Source: Streptomyces hokutonensis (GTDB lineage: Bacteria > Actinomycetota > Actinomycetes > Streptomycetales > Streptomycetaceae). From it: a DNA stretch of 64,000 nucleotides. Every line of letters starts with the position of its first letter. Within the stretch, counting starts at the first letter, position 1. The stretch is from assembly GCF_000376565.1 (NCBI RefSeq), contig NZ_BARG01000014.1, positions 62,001 to 126,000 on the forward strand. The letters run 5' to 3'. Below the pieces are notes generated by a model. That model did no database searches, had not been told where the DNA came from, and saw nothing but the letters and a program-made list of their open reading frames with translations. The translations under genes were made by a program, and so were the position numbers. Below, one piece after another: positions 36,536 to 47,876 of the stretch.

Positions 36536-37860
36536 CCGACCACCCCCCGCCGCAGACCCCCGCCCCCGAGCTCTTCACCTGGGAGTTCGCCACCAACCCC
36601 TACCCCGCCTACGCATGGCTCCGTGAGCACGCCCCCGTGCACAAGACACGGCTCCCCAGCGGAGTAGAGGCCTGGTTGGTCACGCGGTACGCGGATGCCA
36701 AGCTCGCGCTCGCCGACCCGCGGCTGTCCAAGAACCCCGCGCATCACGACGAACCGGCGCACGCCAAGGGCAAGACGGGTATCCCGGGTGAGCGCAAGGC
36801 CGAGTTGATGACGCATCTGCTCAACATCGACCCGCCGGACCACACCCGGCTCCGACGGCTGGTCAGCAAGGCGTTCACACCCCGCCGGGTGGCCGAATTC
36901 GCGCCCCGCGTGCAGGAGTTGACGTACGATCTCATCGACCGGTTCGCGGCGGACGGCTCCGCCGACCTCATCCACGACTTCGCCTTCCCGCTCCCCATCT
37001 ACGCCATCTGCGACCTGCTCGGCGTCCCCCGCGAGGACCAGGACGACTTCCGGGACTGGGCGGGCATGATGATCCGGCACGGGGGCGGGCCGCGCGGCGG
37101 AGTCGCGCGGTCGGTCAAGAAGATGCGCACCTATCTCGCCGACCTCATCCACCGCAAGCGCGCCGCCCTCTCCGACGCCCCTGCCCCGCACCCCGGCGAG
37201 ACCTCCCCCGGCACCCCGGACCCCGCCCCCACCGAAGACCTCATCTCCGCCCTCATCCGCGCCTCCGACGAAGGCGAGCACCTCACCGAGAACGAAGCCG
37301 CGGCGATGGCCTTCATCCTGCTGTTCGCCGGCTTCGAGACGACCGTCAACCTCATCGGCAACGGCACGTACGCCCTCCTCACCCACCCCGAGCAGCGTGC
37401 CCGCCTGGAGAAGTCGCTGGCCGCCGGCGAACACGGCCTCCTCGAGACCGGTGTCGAGGAACTCCTGCGCTACGACGGCCCGGTGGAGCTGGCGACCTGG
37501 CGCTTCGCCACCCGCCCCCTCACCCTCGGCGGGCAGGACATCGCGGCCGGGGACCCCGTACTAGTCGTACTGGCCGCCGCGGACCGCGATCCGGAACGCT
37601 TCGCCGATCCCGACGTCCTCGATCTCGGACGGCGTGACAATCAACACCTCGGTTACGGCCACGGCATCCACTACTGCCTCGGCGCCCCGCTCGCCCGCCT
37701 GGAGGGACAGACCGCGCTCGCCACGCTCCTCACCCGTCTGCCGGACCTTCAACTGGCCGGGGACCCGGCCGACTTGCGCTGGCGCGGCGGCCTCATCATG
37801 CGCGGACTGCGCACCCTGCCCGTGGAGTTCACGCCACGAGCGGGCACACCAGCGCCGTAA
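36532..37860 (+). CDS. cytochrome P450
   Basis: 442 residues, bacterial class I P450 requiring ferredoxin and ferredoxin reductase that are not in this window. I-helix oxygen-binding motif LLFAGFETTVN, ExxR at EELLRYDG, heme-binding loop YGHGIHYCLGAPLAR with the axial Cys. Length and motifs are complete, so it should be functional. The start GTG 36532 overlaps the upstream stop. A P450 here is also present in related genomes, near the Rpf genes. The substrate is unknown; the sequence looks like CYP107-type. Confidence 0.95.
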   Translation: MTDHPPPQTPAPELFTWEFATNPYPAYAWLREHAPVHKTRLPSGVEAWLVTRYADAKLALADPRLSKNPAHHDEPAHAKGKTGIPGERKAELMTHLLNIDPPDHTRLRRLVSKAFTPRRVAEFAPRVQELTYDLIDRFAADGSADLIHDFAFPLPIYAICDLLGVPREDQDDFRDWAGMMIRHGGGPRGGVARSVKKMRTYLADLIHRKRAALSDAPAPHPGETSPGTPDPAPTEDLISALIRASDEGEHLTENEAAAMAFILLFAGFETTVNLIGNGTYALLTHPEQRARLEKSLAAGEHGLLETGVEELLRYDGPVELATWRFATRPLTLGGQDIAAGDPVLVVLAAADRDPERFADPDVLDLGRRDNQHLGYGHGIHYCLGAPLARLEGQTALATLLTRLPDLQLAGDPADLRWRGGLIMRGLRTLPVEFTPRAGTPAP

Positions 37861-37948
37861 ACCCGGACCGAACGGTCCATCTCGCCGCGTAAACCCGAAG
37901 ATGACAGTTCCTCAAGTCTGTGATCTTCACGTGATCTACGTGGCATTA

Positions 37949-37961
37949 ACTTGTGACAAGT
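37949..37961 (+). promoter_or_regulatory. 13-bp perfect palindrome upstream of first rpf gene
   Basis: ACTTGTGACAAGT is a perfect inverted repeat about 90 bases before the start of the Rpf-like gene, in an AT-richer patch. It may be an operator for a dimeric regulator or part of the promoter. The regulator is not identified. Confidence 0.4.
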
Positions 37962-38050
37962 GATCGACTGCGGCTACGTTCGAATACCAGCGCGACGCCC
38001 CGCATCACCCGTCGCGCGCTCCCCCCAGTCGTCACGCGAAAGGCCTCCGC

Positions 38051-39016
38051 ATGCTCTCCGGGAACGGTCGTCACCGTCGCCCCCGTCAGGCTCCGGCAAT
38101 CCTCGTCGCGGCCGGCGTGACCGGCTCCGCCATCGCCATCCCGCTCCTCGGCGCCGCCGCCGCGAACGCCGCCGACGGCACCACCTGGGACAAGGTGGCC
38201 GAGTGCGAGACCGGCGGCTCCTGGAGCGAGAACAGCGGCAACGGCCACTACGGCGGTCTCCAACTGACCCAGGACGACTGGAGCAAGTACGGCGGCGAGG
38301 ACTACGCCCCGACCGCCGACCTCGCCAGCCGTTCCCAGCAGATAGCCGTCGCCGAGAAGATCCTCGACGCCAAGGGCACCTCCGAGTGGATCACCTGCGC
38401 GCTGGTCGCCGGCCTCACCACGACCTCGGGTTCGACGAACGTCGACACCGGCCTCGCGAGCGACTCGCCGTCCACCGGCGCGACGGACTCCTCGGGTTCG
38501 TCGGACTCCGACGGCTCCTCCGGATCGTTCGGGCTGTCCGACTCCAGCAACACCGACCCGACCCCCTCGGATTCGGCGGGCACCTCCGGCGACGACTCTC
38601 AGAGCCCCACCCCCTCCGCGACGGACAACCCCGCCAAGTCCGACAAGTCCACCACCCCTTCGGCGGACGACGACTCCGCCACCGCATCGCCGAAACTCGA
38701 CGAATCGGACAACTCGGGGCAGGCGGTGGGCAAGTGGAGCCTCGTCGACACCGGCGCGCTCGGTGACTCCAGCGATGAAGGCGTCGAGCAGCAGGGCGCC
38801 GGCAAGCACCGCGGAGCGAGCGCCGAGGAGAGCGTGACGCCCGAGACGTACATCGTCCGCGCCGGTGACTCCCTCGCGTCCATCGCCGACTCCCTTGACT
38901 TCGACGGCGGATGGCGCGCGCTCTACGCCGAGAACAAAAAGGTGATAGGCGCCGATCCGTCCACTGTCGTCGCCGGTCAGACCCTGGACGTCAGTGCTGA
39001 AACGGGCGGAAAGTAG
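38051..39016 (+). CDS. resuscitation-promoting factor with LysM domain
   Basis: 321 residues. Signal peptide 1-41 (cleavage ANA-AD), Rpf domain about 42-120 (TTWDKVAECETGGSWSENSGNGHYGGLQLTQDDWSKYGG; the E in AECETGG is the catalytic glutamate, and the two Cys are conserved), a long Ser/Thr/Asp-rich linker (about 125-245), and a C-terminal LysM (ETYIVRAGDSLASIADSLDF, about 268-318) for peptidoglycan binding. Rpf enzymes cleave peptidoglycan to aid spore germination and exit from dormancy. It is the first of two tandem Rpf genes here; the linker is unusually acidic. Confidence 0.92.
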   Translation: MLSGNGRHRRPRQAPAILVAAGVTGSAIAIPLLGAAAANAADGTTWDKVAECETGGSWSENSGNGHYGGLQLTQDDWSKYGGEDYAPTADLASRSQQIAVAEKILDAKGTSEWITCALVAGLTTTSGSTNVDTGLASDSPSTGATDSSGSSDSDGSSGSFGLSDSSNTDPTPSDSAGTSGDDSQSPTPSATDNPAKSDKSTTPSADDDSATASPKLDESDNSGQAVGKWSLVDTGALGDSSDEGVEQQGAGKHRGASAEESVTPETYIVRAGDSLASIADSLDFDGGWRALYAENKKVIGADPSTVVAGQTLDVSAETGGK

Positions 39017-39106
39017 CAGCAAAACAGCGGGAGTTCACGTCACACTTCGAGCTGAATGTCCGGTTTGGTGAAAGTGTGGGATGAGTCTCAGAAGCCCTGA
39101 TCGTCT

Positions 39107-39136
39107 TTGAAATTCCGCCGATTCCCTGTCTACGGT
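39107..39136 (+). promoter_or_regulatory. candidate promoter of rpfA
   Basis: TTGAAA (39107-39112), 18 bases, then TACGGT (39131-39136). This places a transcript start about 40 bases before the riboswitch. Match to the housekeeping consensus is moderate. Confidence 0.45.
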
Positions 39137-39171
39137 CAAGGCCGCTCGTCACCACGAGCCCCGGCTGCCGC

Positions 39172-40082
<911 letters not shown>

Positions 40083-40140
40083 CACTCAGCTGAACCACAG
40101 CGCCCTCACATCCGTGGACTGCATCATGGAGACCTCGTGA

Positions 40141-41682
<1,542 letters not shown>

Positions 41683-41797
41683 GACCGGTAACGGCTGACC
41701 CATACCGGGTTAAGCCTTAGCCAGTCGTACGTACGTCCCCGCACCCGGTCCCGTACCGTGTGCGGGGACGTACGCACGTGTGAAGGGGAGGCGGGAC

Positions 41798-42274
41798 ATG
41801 GCCGTGAAGGACCGGGACCGGTTCTCCACCGCGACCAGGCTCAAGCTGCTCGGCGAGCAGACCGCGGCCCGTGTCTACCGCTCCCAGACCAAACGGCAGG
41901 CCCGCCGCTCCCGGCTCACCGGCCGGGCGGCCCTCCTCGCCCTGGTGCTGTGCTCGCTGATCGTGGCGCTGGCGTACCCGATAAGGCAGTACGTCTCCCA
42001 GCGCGCCGAGATCTCCGACCTCCAGCGGCAGCAGGAACAGGCCCGGCAGCGCGTCGAGCAGCTGCGCGACCTCAAGGCACGCTGGCAGGACGACTCGTAC
42101 GCGGAGCAGCAGATCCGGCAGCGGCTGCACTACGTGATGCCCGGGGAGACGGGCTACATCGTGATCGACCCGGACGCGGCCAAGCAGTCGCGCGCCGAGC
42201 TGGGGGCGGCCGACCGTCCCTGGTACGCGAACGTCTGGGACGGCGTCGACAAGTCCGACGCCTCCGACCAGTGA
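41798..42274 (+). CDS. divIC: septum-formation initiator DivIC/FtsB-like
   Basis: 158 residues. One transmembrane helix (AALLALVLCSLIVALAYPI, about 43-61) and an extracellular coiled coil (ISDLQRQQEQARQRVEQLRDL) with the conserved LHYVMPGE end typical of DivIC/FtsB. It acts in the FtsQLB-type complex at sporulation septa. ATG 41798 is chosen since GGGGAGG ends 7 bases before it. It follows eno, as is usual in Streptomyces. Confidence 0.9.
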   Translation: MAVKDRDRFSTATRLKLLGEQTAARVYRSQTKRQARRSRLTGRAALLALVLCSLIVALAYPIRQYVSQRAEISDLQRQQEQARQRVEQLRDLKARWQDDSYAEQQIRQRLHYVMPGETGYIVIDPDAAKQSRAELGAADRPWYANVWDGVDKSDASDQ

Positions 42275-42322
42275 GAACCACCAGTGAGAACTGACCCATA
42301 GAAAGACGTCCTGAAGACAGTC

Positions 42323-43885
42323 ATGGAAACGCCCCCGCCGTCCACTCCGCGCACCGAGCCCACCGACGCGGATGTCGAGGCCTTCAAGCAGCAGCTCGGG
42401 CGTCCGCCGCGCGGCCTGCGCGCGATCGCGCACCGCTGCCCGTGCGGACAGCCCGACGTGGTGGAGACGGCCCCCCGCCTCCCCGACGGCACGCCCTTCC
42501 CGACGACGTACTACCTGACGTGCCCGAAGGCCGCCTCGGCGATCGGCACGCTCGAGGCGAACGGCGTCATGAAGGAGATGACGGCCCGGCTGGCGACGGA
42601 CCCCGAACTGGCCGCCGCGTACCGTGCCGCGCACGAGGACTACATCGCGCGCCGCGACGCCATCGAGGTCCTGGAGGGCTTCCCGAGCGCGGGCGGCATG
42701 CCGGACCGCGTGAAGTGCCTGCACGTCCTCGTGGGCCACTCCCTGGCCGCGGGCCCGGGCGTCAACCCGCTCGGTGACGAGGCCCTCGCGATGCTCCCGG
42801 AGTGGTGGGCGAAGGGCGCCTGCGTACAGCCGCTGGCGGCACCGGACCCGGCCGACGAGGTCTCGGACCCCACCACGATCCGCAGCACCTTTTTCTCCGA
42901 CGTCCCGCTGCTCGACGACGGCTTCAGCCGCGTAGCGGCGATCGACTGCGGTACGAACTCCATCCGGCTGCTCGTCGCGGACGTGAACCCGGCGACGGGT
43001 GAACTGCGGGAGCTGGACCGGCGGATGACGATCGTGCGGCTCGGCCAGGGCGTGGACAAGACCGGCATGCTGGCACCCGAGGCGCTGGAGCGGACGTTCG
43101 CGGCCTGCCGTGAGTACGCGGAGGTGATCCGCGAGAAGGGCGCCGACAAGGTCCGTTTCGTGGCCACGTCGGCCTCGCGCGACGCCTCGAACCGCGAGGA
43201 CTTCGTCCGGGGCGTCCTGGACATCCTGGGCGTCGAGCCGGAGGTCATCACCGGCGACGAGGAGGCGGAGCTCTCCTTCACCGGCGCGACCAAGGAACTG
43301 ACCGGCCGGGACGACCTGGCCAAGCCGTATCTCGTCGTCGACATCGGCGGCGGCTCGACGGAGTTCGTGGTCGGCGACGACCAGGTCCGCGCGGCCCGCT
43401 CCGTGGACATCGGCTGCGTGCGCATGACCGAGCGCCACCTGGTCCGCGACGGCAAGGTCACGGACCCGCCGACCCCGGAGCAGGTGGCGGCGATGCGCGC
43501 CGACATCGAGGAGGCCCTCGACCTCGCCGCGAAGACGGTCCCGCTCCGCGAGGCCGGCACCCTGGTCGGCCTGGCCGGCTCGGTCACCACGGTCTCGTCG
43601 ATCGCCCAGAACCTCCCCGAGTACGACACGGAGGCCATCCACCACTCCCGCGTCTCCTACGACCGCGTCCGCGAGATCACGGAGTCCCTGCTGAAGTCCA
43701 CCCACGCCGAACGCGCCGCCATCCCCTCCATGCACCCGGGCCGCGTCGACGTCATCGGCGCGGGCGCCCTCGTACTCCTCTCGATCATGGAGCGCACGGG
43801 CGCCACGGAGGTCGTGGTGAGCGAGCACGACATCCTGGACGGGATCGCGTTCGGCATCGCGACCAAGGCGGCAGAAGAGGCCTGA
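42323..43885 (+). CDS. fused DUF501 and Ppx/GppA exopolyphosphatase protein
   Basis: 520 residues. N-terminal DUF501 (about 15-175: DADVEAFKQQLGRPPRGLRAIAHRCPCGQPDVVETAPRL..., with GMPDRVKCLHVLVGHSLAAGPGVNPLG). After a linker (DPADEVSDPTTIRSTFFSD...) comes a complete Ppx/GppA ASKHA fold (about 205-518): VAAIDCGTNSIRLLVADV, RFVATSASRDASN, VDIGGGSTEFVVG, VGLAGSVTTV, VIGAGALVL. In most Streptomyces I know of these are two adjacent genes. Here no start codon of the usual kind lies before VAAIDCG, so they are truly one frame. Ppx/GppA hydrolyses polyphosphate or pppGpp; DUF501 is of unknown function. Confidence 0.88.
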   Translation: METPPPSTPRTEPTDADVEAFKQQLGRPPRGLRAIAHRCPCGQPDVVETAPRLPDGTPFPTTYYLTCPKAASAIGTLEANGVMKEMTARLATDPELAAAYRAAHEDYIARRDAIEVLEGFPSAGGMPDRVKCLHVLVGHSLAAGPGVNPLGDEALAMLPEWWAKGACVQPLAAPDPADEVSDPTTIRSTFFSDVPLLDDGFSRVAAIDCGTNSIRLLVADVNPATGELRELDRRMTIVRLGQGVDKTGMLAPEALERTFAACREYAEVIREKGADKVRFVATSASRDASNREDFVRGVLDILGVEPEVITGDEEAELSFTGATKELTGRDDLAKPYLVVDIGGGSTEFVVGDDQVRAARSVDIGCVRMTERHLVRDGKVTDPPTPEQVAAMRADIEEALDLAAKTVPLREAGTLVGLAGSVTTVSSIAQNLPEYDTEAIHHSRVSYDRVREITESLLKSTHAERAAIPSMHPGRVDVIGAGALVLLSIMERTGATEVVVSEHDILDGIAFGIATKAAEEA

Positions 43886-44049
43886 GAGGCCGAAGGCACC
43901 GACCGACCCACGGTGCGCCCGCCCGCCGGTCGCGGGGCGGCCTCGGGATTCGCCCCCTGTGCGCACCGGCCGTCGGGCATAGTCGGTGAGGGAACTCACC
44001 GATGTGTGCTCGTGGTCGGTGAGCGGAGCGCGCGTGACGGGGGTCGCGG

Positions 44050-44325
44050 ATGAACGTCGCCTGGCTGGTGGAGATCTTGATCGTCGCCCTTGTCGGGTGG
44101 TCGGTCTCGGCGCTGGTTCGTTCCCGCGGTCGACGTGCCCGGGCGCGCCGTCAGGCGGGGGCAGGACCGGCCGCCCCGCTGCACAGCGGGTCGGCGTACC
44201 GAACCCCTGCCGCGCCGTCACCGGCGGGTGACGCGGGCCGGCGTCCCAGGCTGACGGTGGCCGCCGAGATCGCCGGGATCCTCGGGCTCCTCGTCGCCCT
44301 GATCGCCCTTCTTACCAGTCACTAG
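44050..44325 (+). CDS. small two-helix membrane protein
   Basis: 91 residues. Hydrophobic helices NVAWLVEILIVALVGWSVSALV and AAEIAGILGLLVALIALLTS flank a basic, Pro/Ala-rich middle. Unrecognised, and placed between the Ppx fusion and ndh. The ribosome binding site is weak (GGGGGTCGCGG). A real gene is likely but not certain. Confidence 0.5.
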   Translation: MNVAWLVEILIVALVGWSVSALVRSRGRRARARRQAGAGPAAPLHSGSAYRTPAAPSPAGDAGRRPRLTVAAEIAGILGLLVALIALLTSH

Positions 44326-44429
44326 GCGGGGTGTAACTCAGGGCGGTCCCCGTGGCCCCACGACCGTCACAGGACCCGACTCCCGCCCCGCCCGGAACGC
44401 CTCGCGGCGTGGGCGGGCGCCCCGAATTA

Positions 44430-44446
44430 TTACTGGCCGGTAGTAA
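44430..44446 (+). promoter_or_regulatory. palindrome, candidate TetR-type operator or promoter element
   Basis: TTACTGGCCGGTAGTAA is an imperfect inverted repeat with TTACT/AGTAA ends, the style of TetR-family operators. It lies just before a TATAAC -10-like box. No TetR gene adjoins it. Confidence 0.45.
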
Positions 44447-44526
44447 ACTCCTGAGCAGCCCATATAACGTATGAGCGGATGCAGAGGCGCTCGCCGGCCC
44501 CCTCCGGAACGTGTCCGTAAGAAAGT

Positions 44527-44544
44527 TCGTGAAGTTCTTCACAA
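44527..44544 (+). promoter_or_regulatory. Rex operator (redox-sensing repressor site)
   Basis: TCGTGAAGTTCTTCACAA matches the Rex consensus TTGTGAANNNNTTCACAA at all but one defined position. Rex senses the NADH/NAD+ ratio and represses respiratory genes when NADH is low. Its position upstream of ndh fits this known regulation. A TATAAC -10-like box lies about 60 bases further upstream. Confidence 0.75.
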
Positions 44545-44863
44545 GGAATTCTGTCCAGTTGGGCGACCCGACTGCCCCGGTTGGCCCGTCCGGGGCTCCG
44601 GCGGGCTCGGGAGCGTGCTCGGCGGGTCGGTGCGGGAGTGATTCGGGGGAGTTTCGGGAGGGTGTCGCGGAGGTGTGGTCCAGGGGGTTCGCCGGGACAG
44701 AGGGGCAGCTCACGCGGCCTTGACAACGGGGCGAACCGCACCGTGGTTCCCCTCGCGCGAGGTGACCTGGATCATGCGAGTCGCGGAGGATAACACAGCC
44801 TCTGTGGAAGCTTGTGAAGGGGCGCACGAGCGACCCCCCAGGGGCAGGTGGATACTCGATGGC

Positions 44864-46264
44864 ATGAGCACCACGGAGCGTCCCAGGATCCTCGTAGTAG
44901 GCGGTGGGTACGTAGGCCTGTACGCAGCTCGGCGCATTCTCAAGAAGATGCGCTACGGCGAGGCGACCGTCACGGTCGTCGACCCCCGGTCGTACATGAC
45001 CTACCAGCCCTTCCTCCCCGAAGCCGCCGCCGGCAGCATCTCCCCTCGGCACGTCGTCGTCCCGTTGCGACGCGTACTGCCGAAGGCGGAGGTCCTCACC
45101 GGCCGGGTCACCACCATCGACCAGGACCGCAAGGTCGCCACGATCGCCCCCCTCGTGGGCGAGGCGTACGAGCTGCCTTTCGACTACCTCGTCATCGCGA
45201 TGGGCGCGGTCTCCCGCACCTTCCCGATCCCCGGCCTCGCCGAACAGGGCATCGGCATGAAGGGCATCGAGGAGTCCATCGGCCTGCGCAACCACGTCCT
45301 CGAGCAGCTCGACAAGGCCGACTCCACCACCGACGAGGAGATCCGCCGCAAGGCGCTCACCTTCGTCTTCATCGGCGGCGGTTTCGCCGGTGCGGAGACC
45401 ATCGGTGAGGTCGAGGACATGGCCCGGGACGCGGCCAAGTACTACACCAACGTCTCCCGCGAGGACATGCGCTTCGTCCTCGTCGACGCCGCCGACAAGA
45501 TCCTCCCGGAGGTCGGCCCCAAGCTCGGCCTCTACGGCAAGGAGCACCTGGAGAGCCGCGGGATCGAGATCTACCTCTCGACCTCGATGGACTCCTGCGT
45601 CGACGGCCACGTCGTGCTGAAGAACGGCCTCGAGGTCGACTCCAACACGATCGTGTGGACGGCCGGCGTCAAGCCGAACCCCGTTCTCTCCCGCTTCGGC
45701 CTGCCGCTCGGCCCGCGCGGTCACGTCGACGCCCAGCCGACCCTCCAGGTCACCGGCACCGACTACATCTGGGCCGCCGGCGACAACGCCCAGGTGCCCG
45801 ACATCGCCGCCCGCAAGGCCGGCGTCGAGAACGCCTGGTGCCCGCCGAACGCCCAGCACGCGCTGCGCCAGGCGAAGGTCCTCGGCGACAACGTGATCTC
45901 CGGTATGCGGGGCTTCCCGCAGAAGGAGTACTCGCACGCCAACAAGGGCGCCGTGGCCGGCCTCGGCCTCCACAAGGGCGTCGCCATGATCGTCATGGGC
46001 AAGATGAAGATCAAGGTCAAGGGCCGTCTCGCCTGGTACATGCACCGTGGCTACCACGGTCTGGCGATGCCGACCTGGAACCGCAAGATCCGCATCTTCG
46101 CCGACTGGACGCTCGCGATGTTCCTCAAGCGCGAGGTCGTCTCGCTCGGCGCCATGGAGAACCCCCGCGAGGAGTTCTACGAGGCGGCCAAGCCGGCGCC
46201 GGCTCCGGCCGCTGTCGCCGAGCCCGCTGCGGGCAAGACTGAAGCGAAGGCCAAGGCCTCCTGA
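44864..46264 (+). CDS. ndh: type II NADH dehydrogenase
   Basis: 466 residues. Non-proton-pumping NADH:quinone oxidoreductase at the inner membrane face. FAD-binding GxGxxG motif ILVVGGGYVGLYAARRIL at the N-terminus, NADH-binding FVFIGGGFAGAETIGE about residue 170, FAD-contact DYIWAAGDNAQVPD, and a C-terminal amphipathic region (WYMHRGYHGLAMPTWNRKIRIFADWTLAMFLKRE) for membrane attachment. ATG 44864 is chosen; the upstream open frame is leader. Ala/Pro/Lys-rich C-terminal tail. Controlled by the Rex-like site. Confidence 0.95.
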   Translation: MSTTERPRILVVGGGYVGLYAARRILKKMRYGEATVTVVDPRSYMTYQPFLPEAAAGSISPRHVVVPLRRVLPKAEVLTGRVTTIDQDRKVATIAPLVGEAYELPFDYLVIAMGAVSRTFPIPGLAEQGIGMKGIEESIGLRNHVLEQLDKADSTTDEEIRRKALTFVFIGGGFAGAETIGEVEDMARDAAKYYTNVSREDMRFVLVDAADKILPEVGPKLGLYGKEHLESRGIEIYLSTSMDSCVDGHVVLKNGLEVDSNTIVWTAGVKPNPVLSRFGLPLGPRGHVDAQPTLQVTGTDYIWAAGDNAQVPDIAARKAGVENAWCPPNAQHALRQAKVLGDNVISGMRGFPQKEYSHANKGAVAGLGLHKGVAMIVMGKMKIKVKGRLAWYMHRGYHGLAMPTWNRKIRIFADWTLAMFLKREVVSLGAMENPREEFYEAAKPAPAPAAVAEPAAGKTEAKAKAS

Positions 46265-46305
46265 CCGTCTCCGGTCACGTCTGACCCGTAGTACCCGTAG
46301 TACGC

Positions 46306-46349
46306 CCGAAGGGGCCGTCCGCCATCCGTGGTGCGGGCGGCCCCTTCGG
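46306..46349 (+). terminator. hairpin terminator after ndh
   Basis: Arms CCGAAGGGGCCGTCCGC and GCGGGCGGCCCCTTCGG form a long G/C-rich hairpin; no U-tract follows. Such U-less hairpins terminate transcription in Streptomyces. Confidence 0.75.
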
Positions 46350-46500
46350 CGTTCCCGGCGCCCGCGTCTACATGTCCTTCTACATGTCCTCTACATCTGT
46401 TTTGCCTACTCGTAATGCTCAAGCAGGACTGCGATCGGGCCTGGCCGGTGTTTACGTAGTGATGGACAATTCCGGGATCCGCGTCACGGAGGTGTGCGCC

Positions 46501-47793
46501 ATGGCTGATGCCGCGCTGCGGCTCAAATCCCTCTTCGAACAGCTACTGGGAACCCCTGTCCCGGTGCGTATCCGCGCCTGGGACGGTTCCGAGGCCGGGC
46601 CGCCCGATGCGCCGGCCCTGGTCGTACGCAATCGCCGCGCCCTGCGCCGACTCCTGTGGAAGCCCGGCGAACTGGGCATGGCGCGTGCCTGGGTCTCCGG
46701 AGACCTGGACATCGAGGGCGACCTGTACGCGGCCCTGGACGCGATGTCCTCGCTGGTGTGGGAGCGCGGTGCCGACGCCCGCGGCCTCGCCCAGGCCCTG
46801 CGCGACCCCGAGGTGCGCTCCGCCGCCCGCGGACTGGTGAAGCTCGCCGGACTCCCGCTGCCGCCCGCCCCGCCCCCGGAGGAGGTCCGCCGCAGCCGCG
46901 CCCACCTCCACACCAAGCGCACCGACAAACGCGCCATCAGCCACCACTACGACGTCGGCAACGACTTCTACGAGATCGTCCTCGGCCCCTCGATGGTCTA
47001 CTCGTGCGCCTACTGGGAGTCCCCGGACGGCACCTTGGAGGACGCGCAGCGCGACAAGCTCGAACTCATCTGCCGCAAGCTGGAGTTGACGCCCGGTCAG
47101 CGACTCCTGGACGTCGGCTGCGGCTGGGGTTCGATGGCGATCCACGCGGCCCGCGAGTACGGCGTGAGCGTCGTCGGCGTGACCCTCTCGCAGGAACAGG
47201 CGGCCTACGCCCGCAAGCGCGTCGCCGAGGAGGGGCTCACCGACAAGGTCGAGATCCGCGTCCAGGACTACCGCGACGTCACCGACGGGCCCTACGACGC
47301 CATCTCCTCCGTCGGTATGGCCGAACACGTGGGCTCCGCGCGGTACTTGGAGTACGCGAGGGTTCTCTACGCACTGCTCGGACCGGGCGGGCGGCTGCTC
47401 AACCACCAGATCGCCCGCCGCCCGTGGCAGGACGAATCGGCGTACGACATCGACGAGTTCATCGACGCCTACGTCTTCCCCGACGGCGAACTCGCGCCGA
47501 TCGGGGCCACCGTGAGCCAGCTGGAGAGCGCCGGGTTCGAGGTGCGGGACGTCGAGGCGATCCGCGAGCACTACGCGCTCACTCTGCGCCGCTGGGTCGC
47601 CAATCTGGAGGCCGAGTGGCGGCGCGCGGTCGGTCTCGTCGGCGCCGGACGGGCCCGGGTGTGGCGCCTCTACATGGCGGCCTCCGCGCTCGGCTTCGAG
47701 CGCAACCGCATAGGAGTCAACCAGGTGTTGGCCGTCCGGACCCCCGAACCGGGCGGCTCCGGAATGCCGTTGCGCGCCCGCACCTGGAACTGA
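46501..47793 (+). CDS. cyclopropane-fatty-acyl-phospholipid synthase family protein
   Basis: 430 residues. SAM-dependent transfer of a methylene to unsaturated acyl chains of membrane lipids. ISHHYDVGNDFYEIVLGPSMVYSCAYWESPDGTLEDAQRDKLELICRKLEL leads to the SAM motif LLDVGCGWGSMAIHAAREYGVSVVGVTLS, then FIDAYVFPDGEL. The N-terminal part carries an SCP2-like/LWKPGELGMARAWVSGDLDIEGDLY region typical of the family. ATG 46501 with GGAGG about 8 bases upstream. Confidence 0.92.
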   Translation: MADAALRLKSLFEQLLGTPVPVRIRAWDGSEAGPPDAPALVVRNRRALRRLLWKPGELGMARAWVSGDLDIEGDLYAALDAMSSLVWERGADARGLAQALRDPEVRSAARGLVKLAGLPLPPAPPPEEVRRSRAHLHTKRTDKRAISHHYDVGNDFYEIVLGPSMVYSCAYWESPDGTLEDAQRDKLELICRKLELTPGQRLLDVGCGWGSMAIHAAREYGVSVVGVTLSQEQAAYARKRVAEEGLTDKVEIRVQDYRDVTDGPYDAISSVGMAEHVGSARYLEYARVLYALLGPGGRLLNHQIARRPWQDESAYDIDEFIDAYVFPDGELAPIGATVSQLESAGFEVRDVEAIREHYALTLRRWVANLEAEWRRAVGLVGAGRARVWRLYMAASALGFERNRIGVNQVLAVRTPEPGGSGMPLRARTWN

Positions 47794-47816
47794 CGGGCTT
47801 TTCAGGGCACATGGCC

Positions 47817-47855
47817 AGGGGCCCCGTTCCGATCCGGAACGGGGCCCCTGCCCTC
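47817..47855. terminator. bidirectional terminator between convergent genes
   Basis: AGGGGCCCCGTTCCG and CGGAACGGGGCCCCT form a perfect 15-base hairpin with a 3-base loop, between the cyclopropane synthase and the convergent ABC permease. Confidence 0.9.
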
Positions 47856-47876
47856 TTTCTGCCAACTCCACTATGG

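Larger units (their letters stand above)
44326..44863 (+). other. 538-bp intergenic region upstream of ndh
   Basis: No gene is seen. It holds the regulatory sites listed separately: an imperfect palindrome (44430-44446), a TATAAC -10-like box (44463-44468) and a Rex-type operator (44527-44544). The length and content suggest a heavily regulated ndh leader of up to about 390 nucleotides. Confidence 0.6.

Noticed and set aside
37922..37945. Crp-like site GTGATCTTCAC upstream of the first Rpf gene
   Set aside because: The spacer between half-sites is 3 bases, not the 6 of a Crp operator.
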